Origin: JALYYC01 sp963795805
GTDB lineage: Bacteria; Chloroflexota; Dormibacteria; CF-121
Length of the DNA stretch: 64,000 nucleotides
Assembly (NCBI GenBank): GCA_963795805.1
Contig: CAWCIV010000004.1
Span: 496,001 to 560,000 of the forward strand
Direction: 5' to 3'
The translations under genes were made by a program, and so were the position numbers. The notes under the pieces were generated by a model that saw nothing but the letters and a program-made list of their open reading frames with translations, searched no databases and had not been told where the DNA came from. Shown piece by piece: positions 43,801-54,000 of the stretch (positions within the stretch are counted from its first letter, which is position 1; the number at the start of each line of letters is the position of its first letter).

Positions 43801-45294
43801 ATGGAGGCGGAGCGGACCGAGCAGGAACAGCAGCGGCGCCAGAAAATGCAAGCGCTGCGCGATGCGGGGATCGAGCCGTACCAGAGTCGCTTCGACCGGA
43901 GCCACAGCTCGGCCGAGGCGATCGCCCTCTTCGAGGCGGTCGAGAAAGCCGCCGGAGCGGAGGCCCGCAGCGATCCGGTGTCGCTTGCCGGTCGCCTGGT
44001 GGCGAGCCGCGTGATGGGGAAGGCGACCTTCGCCCATATCCAGGATCACGCCGGCCGCATCCAGCTGCACGTCAAGGTCGACAAACTCGGCGAGGAGGCC
44101 TACCGGCGCTTCACCGAGCTGGACCTCGGTGACATCATCGGCGTGACCGGGTCGCTGTTCCGGACGCGCAGGGGCGAGATCACCTGCGAGGTCGATTACT
44201 TCACGCTCCTGGCCAAGGCGCTGCGCCCGCTGCCGGAGAAGTACCACGGGCTGAAGGACAAGGAGATCCGCTTCCGGCAGCGCTACCTGGACCTGATCGC
44301 CAATCCCGAGGTCATGCAACTCTTCCTGACGCGCAGCCGCGTGATCGACGAGATCCGAAGCTTTCTGCGCGGTCGTGGCTTTATCGAGGTCGAGACGCCG
44401 GTGCTGCAGGCGATGGCGGGCGGTGCGACCGCGAAGCCATTCATCACGCATCACAACGCGCTCAACCGCGATCTGTACCTCCGGATCGCGCTCGAGCTTT
44501 ACCTCAAACGGCTGATCGTCGGCGGCTTCGATCGCGTCTACGAGATCGGCCGCATCTTTCGCAACGAGGGCATGGACCAATGGCATAACCCGGACTTCAC
44601 GATGCTCGAGCTCTACCAGGCGTACACGGACTGGGAGGGGATGCTCGAGCTCACCGAGTCCCTGGTCGCCCACCTCGTCAAGCAGGTGAATGGGTCTCCC
44701 AGCTTCACCTACCAGGGCGAGACGATCGATGCGACGCCGCCGTTCAGGCGCATCGAGATGCTCGAGGCGGCCAGCCAGGCGGTCGACGAAGATCTCGCCC
44801 GGGCCGACCTTGCCAGACTCCGGCAGGTCGTCAGCGAGCACAAGATCGAGGCGCGGCCGAATCTCGGCTGGGGCGGACTCGTCAACGAGATCTTCGAGCA
44901 AAAGGTCCAGTCGACCCTCGTCCAGCCGACCTTCGTGATCGGCCACCCGGTCGAGATCTCTCCCCTGGCCCGCCGGCGTTCGGCGGATCCGCGGCTGACC
45001 GACCGCTTCGAGCTCATGCTCGCGCGCGAAGAGATCGCGAACGCCTTTTCGGAGCTCAACGATCCGGACGATCAGCGGAGCCGCTTCGAGGACCAGGCCC
45101 GGGCCCGGAGCGCCGGGGAGCAGGAGACGCACCCGATGGATGAGGACTTCCTGACCGCGCTCGAGCACGGATTCCCGCCGACCGGTGGCATGGGGCTTGG
45201 GATCGATCGGCTGGTCGCGATCCTGACCGACCAGCCCTCGATCCGCGACGTGATCCTCTTTCCCGCGATGCGAACGCAGCATGCTGAGTCTTAG
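43801..45294 (+). CDS. lysS: Lysyl-tRNA synthetase (class II)
   Basis: A 497-residue class II synthetase charging tRNA-Lys. An OB-fold anticodon-binding domain (VSLAGRLVASRVMGKATFAHIQDH onward) is followed by the catalytic core: motif 1 RGFIEVETPVLQAMAGGATAKPF, motif 2 VYEIGRIFRNEGMDQWHNPDFTMLE and motif 3 GGMGLGIDRLVAILTD. The frame is open far upstream, but the true start is ATG 43801 after the oxidoreductase stop. Its 3' end overlaps serS by 14 bases. Confidence 0.96.
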   Translation: MEAERTEQEQQRRQKMQALRDAGIEPYQSRFDRSHSSAEAIALFEAVEKAAGAEARSDPVSLAGRLVASRVMGKATFAHIQDHAGRIQLHVKVDKLGEEAYRRFTELDLGDIIGVTGSLFRTRRGEITCEVDYFTLLAKALRPLPEKYHGLKDKEIRFRQRYLDLIANPEVMQLFLTRSRVIDEIRSFLRGRGFIEVETPVLQAMAGGATAKPFITHHNALNRDLYLRIALELYLKRLIVGGFDRVYEIGRIFRNEGMDQWHNPDFTMLELYQAYTDWEGMLELTESLVAHLVKQVNGSPSFTYQGETIDATPPFRRIEMLEAASQAVDEDLARADLARLRQVVSEHKIEARPNLGWGGLVNEIFEQKVQSTLVQPTFVIGHPVEISPLARRRSADPRLTDRFELMLAREEIANAFSELNDPDDQRSRFEDQARARSAGEQETHPMDEDFLTALEHGFPPTGGMGLGIDRLVAILTDQPSIRDVILFPAMRTQHAES

Positions 45295-46534
45295 CTTCAT
45301 CCGGGACCACCCGGATCAGGTCAAGGATGGAGCGCGCAAGAAGGGCGAGGCAGCCCCTGTGGACAACATCCTGGAGCTGGACGCGGAACGCCGCGAGCTC
45401 CTGACCACCCTCGAAAACCTGAAGGCTGATCAGAACCGCCGCTCCGCCGCGATGGCGAAAACCCGCGACCAGGCGGCGATCGAGGAAGTCCGGCGGATCA
45501 AAGACGAGGCCAAGGTCCTGGAGCAGCGGCTGGCGCCGATCGACGACAAGCTCAACGCGCTCCTCCTCGAGGTCCCGAACCTCCCGGACCCATCGGTCCC
45601 AGAAGGAACGAGTGCGGAGGACAACCCCACGATCCGCGAGTGGGGGCTCGGGAAGAAGCTTCCGTTCACACCAAAATCGCACTACGAGCTCGGGCAGCGT
45701 CTTGGCCTTTTCGATTTCGAACGCGGCGTCAAAGTGGCGACCTCCCGCTTCGTGTTCCTCAAGGGCGCGGGGGCCCGGCTCGAGCGCGCGCTCTTGAACT
45801 TCATGATCGACCTGCACATCCGCGAGCACGATTACGTCGAGGTCTTCCCGCCGTTCCTGCTCAACCGGGCGGCGATGACCGGGACCGGCCAGTTGCCCAA
45901 GTTCGAGGAGGACGCCTTCCGCATCGAGAAGCGGGATCTGTTCCTGGTTCCCACCGCCGAGGTGCCGGTCACGAACATGTACCGCGAGGAGATCCTGCAG
46001 GAGACGACGCTGCCGATCAAGCACGTCGCCTGGTCGACGAACTTCCGGAGCGAGGCTGGGTCCGCCGGCAAGGACACGCGCGGCTACATCCGGATGCATC
46101 AGTTCAACAAGGTGGAAATGGTCAAGTTTGTTACGCCCGAGCGCTCCAACGAGGAACTCGAGCTGCTCGTCAAGGACGCCGAAGACGTGCTGCAGCGGCT
46201 GGAGATTCCGTACCGGGTCATCGTCCTGTGCACCGGCGACATGGGCTTCGGTCAGGCGAAGACCTACGACCTCGAAGCCTGGTCACCGGGCGAGAGCCGC
46301 TTCCTCGAAGTCTCGTCCTGCTCCAACTACAACGACTTCCAGGCGCGGCGCGCCAACATCCGCTACCGCCGCAAGGACGGCAAGGTCGACTTCGTCCACA
46401 CGCTGAACGGCTCGGGGCTCGCGCTGCCGCGAACGATGGTCGCGCTGCTGGAGAACTACCAGCAGGAGGACGGAAGCGTGCGGGTCCCCATGGCGCTCCG
46501 AACCTACATGGGCGGTCTCGACGTCATTCGGTAA
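45281..46534 (+). CDS. serS: Seryl-tRNA synthetase
   Basis: A 417-residue class II synthetase for tRNA-Ser. It opens with the long antiparallel coiled coil that reads the tRNA variable arm (about residues 25-100). The catalytic domain follows with FVFLKGAGARLERAL, VPTAEVPVTNMYREEIL, STNFRSEAGSAGKDTRGYIRMHQFNKVEM (motif 2) and NGSGLALPRTMVALLENYQ (motif 3). Start ATG 45281 lies inside lysS, so the two synthetases are translationally coupled. A tRNA-Ser gene lies 2 kb downstream. Confidence 0.96.
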   Translation: MLSLSFIRDHPDQVKDGARKKGEAAPVDNILELDAERRELLTTLENLKADQNRRSAAMAKTRDQAAIEEVRRIKDEAKVLEQRLAPIDDKLNALLLEVPNLPDPSVPEGTSAEDNPTIREWGLGKKLPFTPKSHYELGQRLGLFDFERGVKVATSRFVFLKGAGARLERALLNFMIDLHIREHDYVEVFPPFLLNRAAMTGTGQLPKFEEDAFRIEKRDLFLVPTAEVPVTNMYREEILQETTLPIKHVAWSTNFRSEAGSAGKDTRGYIRMHQFNKVEMVKFVTPERSNEELELLVKDAEDVLQRLEIPYRVIVLCTGDMGFGQAKTYDLEAWSPGESRFLEVSSCSNYNDFQARRANIRYRRKDGKVDFVHTLNGSGLALPRTMVALLENYQQEDGSVRVPMALRTYMGGLDVIR

Positions 46535-46550
46535 TCCTGCGGAGGCAACG

Positions 46551-47228
46551 ATGCGCTACCTGGCGCTGGCCACTGACTACGACGGCACCCTCGCGTCGCA
46601 TGGCTTGGTCGACCAGGCGACGGTCGTGGCGCTCGGAAACCTGTCGGCCAGCGGGCGGACGCTGATCATGGTCACGGGCCGGCAGCTCGACGACCTGCTG
46701 ACGGTCTTCCCCGAGGGGGCGACCTTCGACCGGATCGTGGCGGAAAACGGCGCCGTGCTGTACCGGCCCGAGACCCGCGAGACCAGGTTGCTGGCGAAGG
46801 CGCCGCCGCGCCGATTTCTCGAGGAGCTCAGACGACGCAACGTCGAGCCGCTCTCGGTCGGCCACGTCGTCGTCGCGTCCGAGCAACCGGCGGAGACGCC
46901 GATTAGCCAGGTCATTTTTGATCTTGGCCTGGACCTGGAGGTCATCTTCAACAAGGGCTCGATCATGGTCTTGCCGCCATCGGTGAACAAGGCGACGGGT
47001 CTCAAGGCGGCGCTGGACGAGCTGCACCTCTCGCCCGACAACGTCGTCGGCGTGGGCGATGCCGAAAACGACCTGGACTTCCTGGCGATCTGCGGGCGTA
47101 GCGTCGCCGTGGCCAACGCGCTCGATTCGGTCAAGGAGCGGGTCGACTGCGTGGTCGAGGGACGCGCCAGTGCGGGGGTCCGAGAGCTGATCGACCGCCT
47201 CCTGGCTGATGACCTCAGAGGGGACTGA
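46551..47228 (+). CDS. HAD-superfamily hydrolase (Cof/sucrose-phosphatase-like)
   Basis: A 225-residue HAD phosphatase with motif I DYDGTLA at residues 8-14, the later Lys in NKATGLKAALDEL, and motif IV GVGDAENDLDFL. It has a C2-type cap. Relatives dephosphorylate sugar phosphates such as trehalose- or mannosylglycerate-phosphate; the substrate is unknown. A clear GGAGG ribosome site precedes the ATG. It lies just after serS. Confidence 0.87.
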   Translation: MRYLALATDYDGTLASHGLVDQATVVALGNLSASGRTLIMVTGRQLDDLLTVFPEGATFDRIVAENGAVLYRPETRETRLLAKAPPRRFLEELRRRNVEPLSVGHVVVASEQPAETPISQVIFDLGLDLEVIFNKGSIMVLPPSVNKATGLKAALDELHLSPDNVVGVGDAENDLDFLAICGRSVAVANALDSVKERVDCVVEGRASAGVRELIDRLLADDLRGD

Positions 47229-47261
47229 AAGAACTCGCGGCGAGCGAGGTTGAACTGGGAA

Positions 47262-47840
47262 ATGGCTATCTCGACCGTCCAACAGGGCGTGATCACCGAG
47301 GCGGAGTTCGTCAAGATCGTCATCCTCGGCACGAACGGCCTGCTGGTGCCGGAGCGGCCGCTCGCCGACGACGAGCGCCGGGACTTCGACATCCGCCTGC
47401 GCCGCCATTTTCTCGAGTACCTCGGGGTCCAGGTGAAGACCTCCCGAGTCCTCCGGCGTCACGGTCGCGCCCGCGTTCTCCAGATCAACTTCCGGCGGAA
47501 GCCCCCGATGGATAGCAACCCGCACTACTGGTATTTCCTCGGGCACTTCGACGTGAAGGCGATGGCCTACAGTGATCCCGTTTTCTTTGTCCCGTCAGCG
47601 TTCCTTCATAAGTACGCGCGCGACGGAAAACGCGGCAACGCAGTGCAGTTCCAGATCAAGGCCAGCATGGAGCCGACCTCGCGCGACCGGTGGGCGCCGT
47701 TTCGCCTCACCCGCGCTGAGCTGGGGCCTCGCATCCTGGAGTTGCTCGAGGCGCAGCGTACGTCCCGCTCGAGCAGCGGCGTGATGGAGTTGCCGGACGC
47801 ACCCGGCATGTTGTGGGTTGGGACGCGTCAGGCGGCCTAA
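47262..47840 (+). CDS. Conserved-looking protein of unknown function
   Basis: A 192-residue soluble protein. FDIRLRRHFLEYLGVQVKTSRVLRRHG followed by RVLQINFRRKPP and HYWYFLGHFDVKAMAYSDPVFFVPSAFL has the strand/motif order (D, then x-VQVK) of some PD-(D/E)XK nuclease-like folds, but I cannot assign the catalytic set. Homology to a nuclease is only a suggestion. ATG 47262 is taken over TTG 47250. It follows the HAD gene by 34 bases and is convergent with the hydrolase at 47837. Confidence 0.6.
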   Translation: MAISTVQQGVITEAEFVKIVILGTNGLLVPERPLADDERRDFDIRLRRHFLEYLGVQVKTSRVLRRHGRARVLQINFRRKPPMDSNPHYWYFLGHFDVKAMAYSDPVFFVPSAFLHKYARDGKRGNAVQFQIKASMEPTSRDRWAPFRLTRAELGPRILELLEAQRTSRSSSGVMELPDAPGMLWVGTRQAA

Positions 47841-48601
47841 AACCGCGGGATAGCCGGCTGCAGGAAGGCACGGACGACTCCGGCAAAGGAATCCGGCTCG
47901 CTGAAGTTTGGCGTGTGAGCGCCGCGGGTGACGATCAGCCGACCGTTCGGTAGTACCCGCGCCAGATCCTCGACCCACCGCTGCGAGACGATCGGGTCGT
48001 GTGCCCCGCGAACGATACACACCGGCATCGGCATGTTGGGCAATTTGTCCTCGATGCGATCTGCGAGGGCGATCTGCATGGTCTCCCATCCCCGCGTGAG
48101 CCCGGTCCGCCAGTAATCGTGCGAGTTAATCGCGTATTCGGGAATGCGTTCTCGCGGCAGATCGCGAAGCAATCGCGCGATCTGGTGGATCGTGGTTCGC
48201 GCGTAAGCATCGATCGTCGGGCCCTGAAGGACTGCACGGTTGACGCGATCTGGATAGCGGACGGCGAATTCGGCGATGATCTGGCAGCCGAGCGAGTTCC
48301 CGACCATGTCTGCCGTCTGGATTCCGGCAGATGACATCCACGACGCGAGCACCTCGGCCAGCGCGGGGAGGGCGAGCGCATGCGGGGGCTTGGAGCTATG
48401 GCCGAAACCCGGCAGATCGGGTGCGTAGACGCCGAAATCCCGAGCAAGCCGGACGGCGGTCGGCACCATATACAGGCTGGAGGTACCGAGCCCATGGACC
48501 AGGACCACTGGTTGTCTGCCGCCATGGGCGACTGCAGACTCGCGACTGAATACGACGTGGCCGCCGACGGATCTGCGGACGTACGTCAATTTGGGGGCCA
48601 A
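47837..48601 (-). CDS. Alpha/beta-hydrolase
   Basis: A 254-residue hydrolase. It has VVLVHGLGTSSLYMVPTA (oxyanion region), DLPGFGHSSKP, the nucleophile elbow GNSLGC near residue 100, the acid in VRGAHDPIVSQRW, and the catalytic His in TRGAHTPNFSEP. The mid-size lid is typical of meta-cleavage-product-hydrolase-like or esterase branches. The substrate is unknown. The start TTG 48601 is tentative; no ATG lies in frame near it. Confidence 0.82.
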   Translation of the reverse strand: MAPKLTYVRRSVGGHVVFSRESAVAHGGRQPVVLVHGLGTSSLYMVPTAVRLARDFGVYAPDLPGFGHSSKPPHALALPALAEVLASWMSSAGIQTADMVGNSLGCQIIAEFAVRYPDRVNRAVLQGPTIDAYARTTIHQIARLLRDLPRERIPEYAINSHDYWRTGLTRGWETMQIALADRIEDKLPNMPMPVCIVRGAHDPIVSQRWVEDLARVLPNGRLIVTRGAHTPNFSEPDSFAGVVRAFLQPAIPRF

Positions 48602-48635
48602 GGGTTGAGGTTGACCGTATCATGGCTTCGTCGCT

Positions 48636-48720
48636 GGAGGGATGGCCGAGTGGTCGATGGCGGTGGTCTTGAAAACCACTAAGGTGCAAGCCTTCGGGGG
48701 TTCGAATCCCTCTCCCTCCG
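48636..48720 (+). tRNA. tRNA-Ser (TGA)
   Basis: Acceptor stem GGAGGGA pairs with TCCCTCC, discriminator G. The anticodon stem GTGGT/ACCAC encloses CTTGAAA (anticodon TGA). A long variable arm (AAGGTGCAAGCCTT) and a T arm with GGGTTCGAATCCC confirm Ser. The integrase begins 109 bases downstream, so this is the probable integration site. Confidence 0.95.
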
Positions 48721-48767
48721 TATTCGGTTTTCGGCTCTAGCGCCGCCCGCGCGTCCCTTCCGCCGGC

Positions 48768-48793
48768 CGGTTGACGGGCGGTTTGACGGGCAC
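48768..48793 (+). repeat. Short direct repeat upstream of the integrase
   Basis: GGTTGACGGGC and GGTTTGACGGGC are adjacent between the tRNA and the integrase. They could be recombinase arm-type or excisionase sites. The assignment is weak. Confidence 0.3.
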
Positions 48794-48828
48794 CCCATCA
48801 TCCTGAGACTCACCAGGAGGTGGGTTTC

Positions 48829-49947
48829 ATGGAGCGCAGACGAGACGGATTAGGCGCGGTTTACCGGCGACGAGACGGGCGCTGGGAGGGCCAGATTCGT
48901 ATTCGGGGCGGCCCGCGCCGCTCCTTCTACGGACGTACTCGCAGGGAAGCCGTCCACAAGCTGAGGGAAGCGCGCTGGGCACTGGTGCAGGGGCTGCCCG
49001 TCAGTGCCGGAACACAGTCGCTGAGCGCCTTCTTCGCCTACTGGCTGACCGCGAATCGGGCTCGCCTGCGACCGGCGACCTTAGCCACTTACGCGGTGGA
49101 TGTTCGACGGCTGGAGCCATTCCTGGGCAACGTTCCCCTGCACAGCATCACGCCCGGCATGATCCAGTCCACCTACGCGGCCATGCTGCGCACCGGGCTA
49201 TCGCCGCGAAGCGTCGAGCAGGTGCACACCGTCCTCCATCGAACCCTGAGCCATGCGATGCACTGGGGACTGACTTCTCGCAACCCGGCTCAGCTGGCAA
49301 CGCCGCCTCGGCCGGGTCGTCGCGAGATGACGGCGCTAACCCGCGACCAACTGCAGCGACTCTTTCACTGCACGGAGGGAAGCCGCTGGTTTCCGCTCTG
49401 GGTGCTGATCGGCACCACCGGCCTGCGCAAGGGGGAAGCCCTTGGCCTCGGCTGGAACGAGGTCGATGTGGCCATGGGACGCCTGACGGTGCGCCGGGCG
49501 CTGCAACGACAGCGAAACGCCGGACTGGTCTTCGTGCCGCCAAAGAGCGCCACCAGCCGGCGGACCGTCTACCTCTCGGCGCTGGCTTGTGCGGCCCTTT
49601 GCGAGCAGCGACGACGGCAAGATGCCGATCGGTGCAAGGCCGATCGCTGGGTCGAGAGTGCGCTCGTGTTCACCAACCACAGCGGCGCACCGCTCGAACC
49701 TGGCGAAGTGAACCGCGCGCTCACCTTGGCATTGCATCGCGCCGGGCTTCCCCACGTGCGCGTCCATGACCTTCGCCACACCACGGCAAGCGTGCTTCTG
49801 GAGGCCGGTACCCATCCTAAGATCGTGCAAGACTTGCTCGGCCACAGCACGATTCGCTTGACGCTCGACACCTATAGCCATCTCACGCCAGCGCTTCATC
49901 GGCAGGCTGCAGAGACTATGGATCGTGTTTTGGACCGGGAGCCGTGA
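48829..49947 (+). CDS. Tyrosine-type site-specific recombinase (integrase)
   Basis: A 372-residue phage-type integrase. The N-terminal AP2-like arm-binding segment (GLGAVYRRRDGRWEGQIRIRGGPRRSFYGRTRREAVHKLREA) is followed by a SAM-like core-binding domain (LSAFFAYWLTANRARLRPATLATYAVDVRRL). In the catalytic domain are the Arg in GTTGLRKGEALGLGW, HDLRHT (second Arg and His) and the nucleophile in LDTYSHLTP (Tyr). ATG 48829 has AGGAGG 8 bases upstream, stronger than GTG 48820. Placed directly after a tRNA-Ser, it marks an integrated island. Confidence 0.94.
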   Translation: MERRRDGLGAVYRRRDGRWEGQIRIRGGPRRSFYGRTRREAVHKLREARWALVQGLPVSAGTQSLSAFFAYWLTANRARLRPATLATYAVDVRRLEPFLGNVPLHSITPGMIQSTYAAMLRTGLSPRSVEQVHTVLHRTLSHAMHWGLTSRNPAQLATPPRPGRREMTALTRDQLQRLFHCTEGSRWFPLWVLIGTTGLRKGEALGLGWNEVDVAMGRLTVRRALQRQRNAGLVFVPPKSATSRRTVYLSALACAALCEQRRRQDADRCKADRWVESALVFTNHSGAPLEPGEVNRALTLALHRAGLPHVRVHDLRHTTASVLLEAGTHPKIVQDLLGHSTIRLTLDTYSHLTPALHRQAAETMDRVLDREP

Positions 49948-50485
49948 ATGAAGCCCAAGCGGAGGAATCGAGCATGGTCATGTTGACGGAACGGGCTTAA
50001 GGCGTTGGCCAACGGTGATTCGTACGCGAGCCTCAAGCGTCGCACCCGTCTCGCTGTGGCTGGCCCGGTACCGCCGGGTGAGTGCCGCGACCATCTGATC
50101 GCGATCAAACGAGCGCCGTGTGGGAGGGCAAAGTGAATCCGAATACCAGCCGGCCCGCCGGAGGCCACGACCCCGAAAATTCGCGCACACGGGGGTAAAG
50201 GAGCTATCAGCCAGCCTCTCCTTGATGATCACAGATGTGACCGATGCCAGGTTGCCGACGAGAGTCCGGGGGGCGCCGGAGCCTCCGTCTACAGAGTCCG
50301 GTGGCTGGCCTTCCGCAATCCACCGGTCGAGTTCTGCGCTCCGTCCTGGGGGCCTGCACCACGCTTACGCTCGTGTGGAATGAAGCTGGAGGGCCACGAG
50401 GATTTCCGCACGGAGCCCTCGCGCTGCGCTTGGGTCAATGAGCCGTTCAGGACTACACCTACCGCGTCCGCAGGGCAGCTAAGTG
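49948..50485. other. About 540 bases with no convincing gene
   Basis: This stretch holds short open frames on both strands but none with a ribosome site, leaderless box and protein-like composition together. A minus-strand 84-codon frame at 49978-50232 has a regular segment (DQMVAALTRRYRA) and might be a gene remnant. Otherwise it looks like decayed island DNA. Confidence 0.4.
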
Positions 50486-50818
50486 TCAATCAAGGAAACG
50501 CTGCGCGGGTCCGCTCCGCTCCCACAGTGTGATGGCCTGGGACCTGGTGCGCAGGCCATTGTTTCGATAGAAGTCGAGCATGTGCGTTTCGACGGTTCGC
50601 CCAGAGATGCCGAGCTTCCGCCCTACTTCCTTACACGAGAAACCCATCCCAAGAAGGACAAGAATCTGGGACTGGCGTGGCGTAACTCGAAGCGACGCGT
50701 GCATCCTCCGGGTTGGCGGAGGTATCGGTGTCGGTTCCAGCCCATTCGCATCGTTGATGTCAGAATTGGCCTGCCCGCGACCATCCTGTTCTTTCCGTTC
50801 GATGATCGGTCGCCCCAC
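50486..50818 (-). CDS. Orphan LuxR/GerE-type HTH protein
   Basis: A 110-residue protein. A disordered N-terminus of about 40 residues precedes a LuxR HTH: LRVTPRQSQILVLLGMGFSCKEVGRKLGISGRTVETHMLDFYRNNGLRTRSQAI, with the usual TVETHM recognition helix. No receiver or ligand domain is present, so it resembles stand-alone GerE-type regulators or the end of a truncated response regulator. It is divergent from the RHS gene and shares its 217-base upstream region, so control of the RHS protein is plausible. Confidence 0.72.
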   Translation of the reverse strand: MGRPIIERKEQDGRGQANSDINDANGLEPTPIPPPTRRMHASLRVTPRQSQILVLLGMGFSCKEVGRKLGISGRTVETHMLDFYRNNGLRTRSQAITLWERSGPAQRFLD

Positions 50819-51035
50819 CTAGGTACCCCCCGCGGCTTCCAAGCGAAGCCTCTTAGAGCATACGCTGCCAACGGACAGCCCGCAACGGATACGACTCTGG
50901 GTCATCCAGCGTTATCGATCTGGTAGCGAGCAGGGTACGTAGTTTTACGGGCTTACGCTGACAATATCTGACAGTCTAGTGTCCAAATTACGCGGTCAGG
51001 TAGCTGTCAACAAGTCGGTCTTTAGGGAGGCTCGG

Positions 51036-54000
51036 ATGTCCCGGTTAAGTCGCCGCGCATCAGTCGTTATGACGTTGACCTCACTCTTCCTGGCGATCTC
51101 GAGTTCCCCAGCAGCTGCCGGACCGCTTACCCTCGGTGGCACTCGGCCGGCCCCGGCGAGCATCTTTCTGCCGGGTCAAATTAACCGAAGCTCCGTTGGC
51201 ACAAGCGGCAGCGCAGCCCGCCGGCATCCGGTCGCGACCGGGCAACCCATAGGTCGGACCCGTACCTCGAATACCTACTCAGTTGGTGGTCAGTACCGAT
51301 CGGTGATCTATCCGGGATCGATCAATTACAAGGACGCGTCCGGCCATTGGCAGCCTATCGATAACACGCTCGTTCCCAGTTCCGTAAACGCGCATGCCTA
51401 TACGAATAAGGCGAATCGGTATCGCGTTGACCTTCCCGCCGATCTCGGCTTGGCCCCAATCCGGGTTTCAGCCTCAGGGGCCTGGTTGGACTTCACTCTT
51501 CGGGGCGCACGCGGCGCACCGATCACCAAGGGGAATAGTCAGACCTTCTCCGACGCGCTACCGGGAGTTACGGTCGGCGTCACGGTCGCAAATGATGCCA
51601 CTATCGAAACCTTGACACTTCCTAATCTAAGCGCGGCGACCGACTTTGTTTACGATCTACGGCTTAGCCCGGGCCTCAACGCAGTCGACACGGGATCCGG
51701 CGTCATTGAGTTTCGGGATTCGTCGGGCAAGTCCGTGCTGGCCTTTGCGGCGCCGGCGATGTATGACGCCAGTGGGATCAACTCGCGCTCGCGCGCCATC
51801 GCTTTGAAGCTGGTCACAACCCCTGTGGGCGTGGCCATTACCGTGTCGCCCGACCGGAAGTGGTTGTCTGATCCGATTCGAAGGTGGCCCGTCGTTATCG
51901 ACCCCGACGTCCAGGTGCGCGACCAACAGGATTGCTATATGCAGAATCCGGGCGGAACCTTCAATGACTGCGGATCCAGCAGGTTTGACGTCGGTAACAA
52001 CGGTAGCTGGGTATTCCGTTCGATGATGCGCTTCGATGTGAGTTCAGTTCCATCGAGTGCCACGGTCGTGCAGAGCGAACTGCACATGGACGAAACGTGG
52101 GCCCAGAATTCAAGCTCGGTCCCTGTCTCCATCCACCAGCTTACCCACTCTTACACGACGGCGGCGACCTGGTACAACTACGATGGCACCCATCCCTGGA
52201 CCACGGCGGGAGGCGACTTTAACCCGACGGCAACGGACACGGAGACCCTAAATGGGACCCTGGGTTGGTACATGTGGTTTCCCGATACTTCGCTGGTGCA
52301 GGGGTGGGTAAATGGAAGCATCCCCAACAACGGATTCTTGATGAAGGCCGTCAACGAGTCGACCGTCGGAGCGTTTGAGCTCGCGGACTCACTCGATCCG
52401 AATTCGGCCAATTGGCCCAACCTTCAGATCTACTACGACCCCGGCGTCGGTGAGCGTAGCTACTTCAAATTCGAGACCCAGCAACTGAGCGACCGGATGT
52501 ATCTGCGGGCGAACGTTGCCGATGGCAACCTCCTGCTCCACGCGCACGATGCCTCGATCGCTGGCACCGGTCTCAACCTAACTCTTGACCGCTACTACAA
52601 CAATCTCTCCACGTACAACGGAGACCTGGGTTCACGCTGGTCGATGACAACCGGCTGGGACGTTTATCTGATGGCAAATGCCGATGGCTCCCAGGTCTAT
52701 CACGGACCGACCGGCTACGCGTTGCTCTTCACGAAGAGTGGATCGACGTTCACCACGCCAGCTGGCTTGGACGCGAAGCTCACCCAAAACCCTGACAGCA
52801 GTTATGTTCTGAAGTTCAACCAAAGCGGCGAGAAATACAACTTCAATAGCTACGGAACCCTGGTCTCAGACGTCGACAAGGATGGCAACACGATTTCGTT
52901 TGCATACGACGGCAATGGGCGGCTCGCCTCAATCACCGATACGCAGAGCCGGGTGACCACTTTCGGGTACAACTATGCTGGCAATTCCTCGTTGGTGACG
53001 CTTATCACCGACCCGGCAGGCCGTCAATATCAGTACGGTTACACGGGTAACAATCTGACGAGCTATACGGATCCCTGGCTCAAGGTTACCCGGTTCGGTT
53101 ACGACACAACTAACAACAATGATCTGATCCAAGTAACTGACCCCGTCGGCAACATCACCAAGCTCACCTACGTCAACCCCACGGGCATTGAAGGTGACCA
53201 TCGCGTTGCGTCTATTACCCGGGTGACCAACCCCGGGACGGGTGCCGGATATCTGACTAGTTATGCGTACAATTCAGGCAACACCGTTGTGACGGACCCA
53301 AACAACCATCAGACCACCTATTACTACGACAGTCAGAACCGGGTGACCAAAGTTGTCGACGCCCTCGGTCACAGCCGGCAGACCAGTTACACGTCAAACT
53401 CCAACGTCCAGAATCTCACCGATGGGCTTTCGGCGGTCACCCAGCTCACCTATGACAACAACAACAATCTGAGCCAGATCCAGTCTCCGTCGAGTTCCCA
53501 GGGCCAAACCGCCGCCAGCACTAGATTCGGGTATCAGGCGCCGGGTCAGACCTACCTGCCGTCCTCACGGACCGACGCGCAGGGTAACTGTCGCGCCTTC
53601 AGCTACGACACTGCCGGGAACCTCCAGAACGTTTATGACGGGCAGAGCAGCCCTTGTGATGGTCACACCGGAGGTGCCAGCTACACCAACGCATACCAGG
53701 GCGATAACGGGACGAACTGCGGCGCCAAGAATGGCGAACTCTGCTCGTCAACCGATCCGAAAGGCTACAAGACCACCTATGGCTACGACACGTACGGGAA
53801 TCCGACCGCGATCACGCCACCGGCCGTGACGCCGCCGCTGTCAACCACCATTACCTACGATGGGATATCGCGAGTCACCAGTGTGACCGACGGTAAGGCG
53901 CAGAAGACGAGCTTCTCGTATGACGCGCTCGACCGGATCACTCAGGTCCTCTATGGCGGAGCAACGCAGTGTACTAGTTCCTCGACATGCACCACCTATT

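Noticed and set aside
50120..50926. Plus-strand frames between integrase and RHS gene
   Set aside because: They oppose the LuxR HTH or have random-looking composition; no ribosome site or leaderless box.
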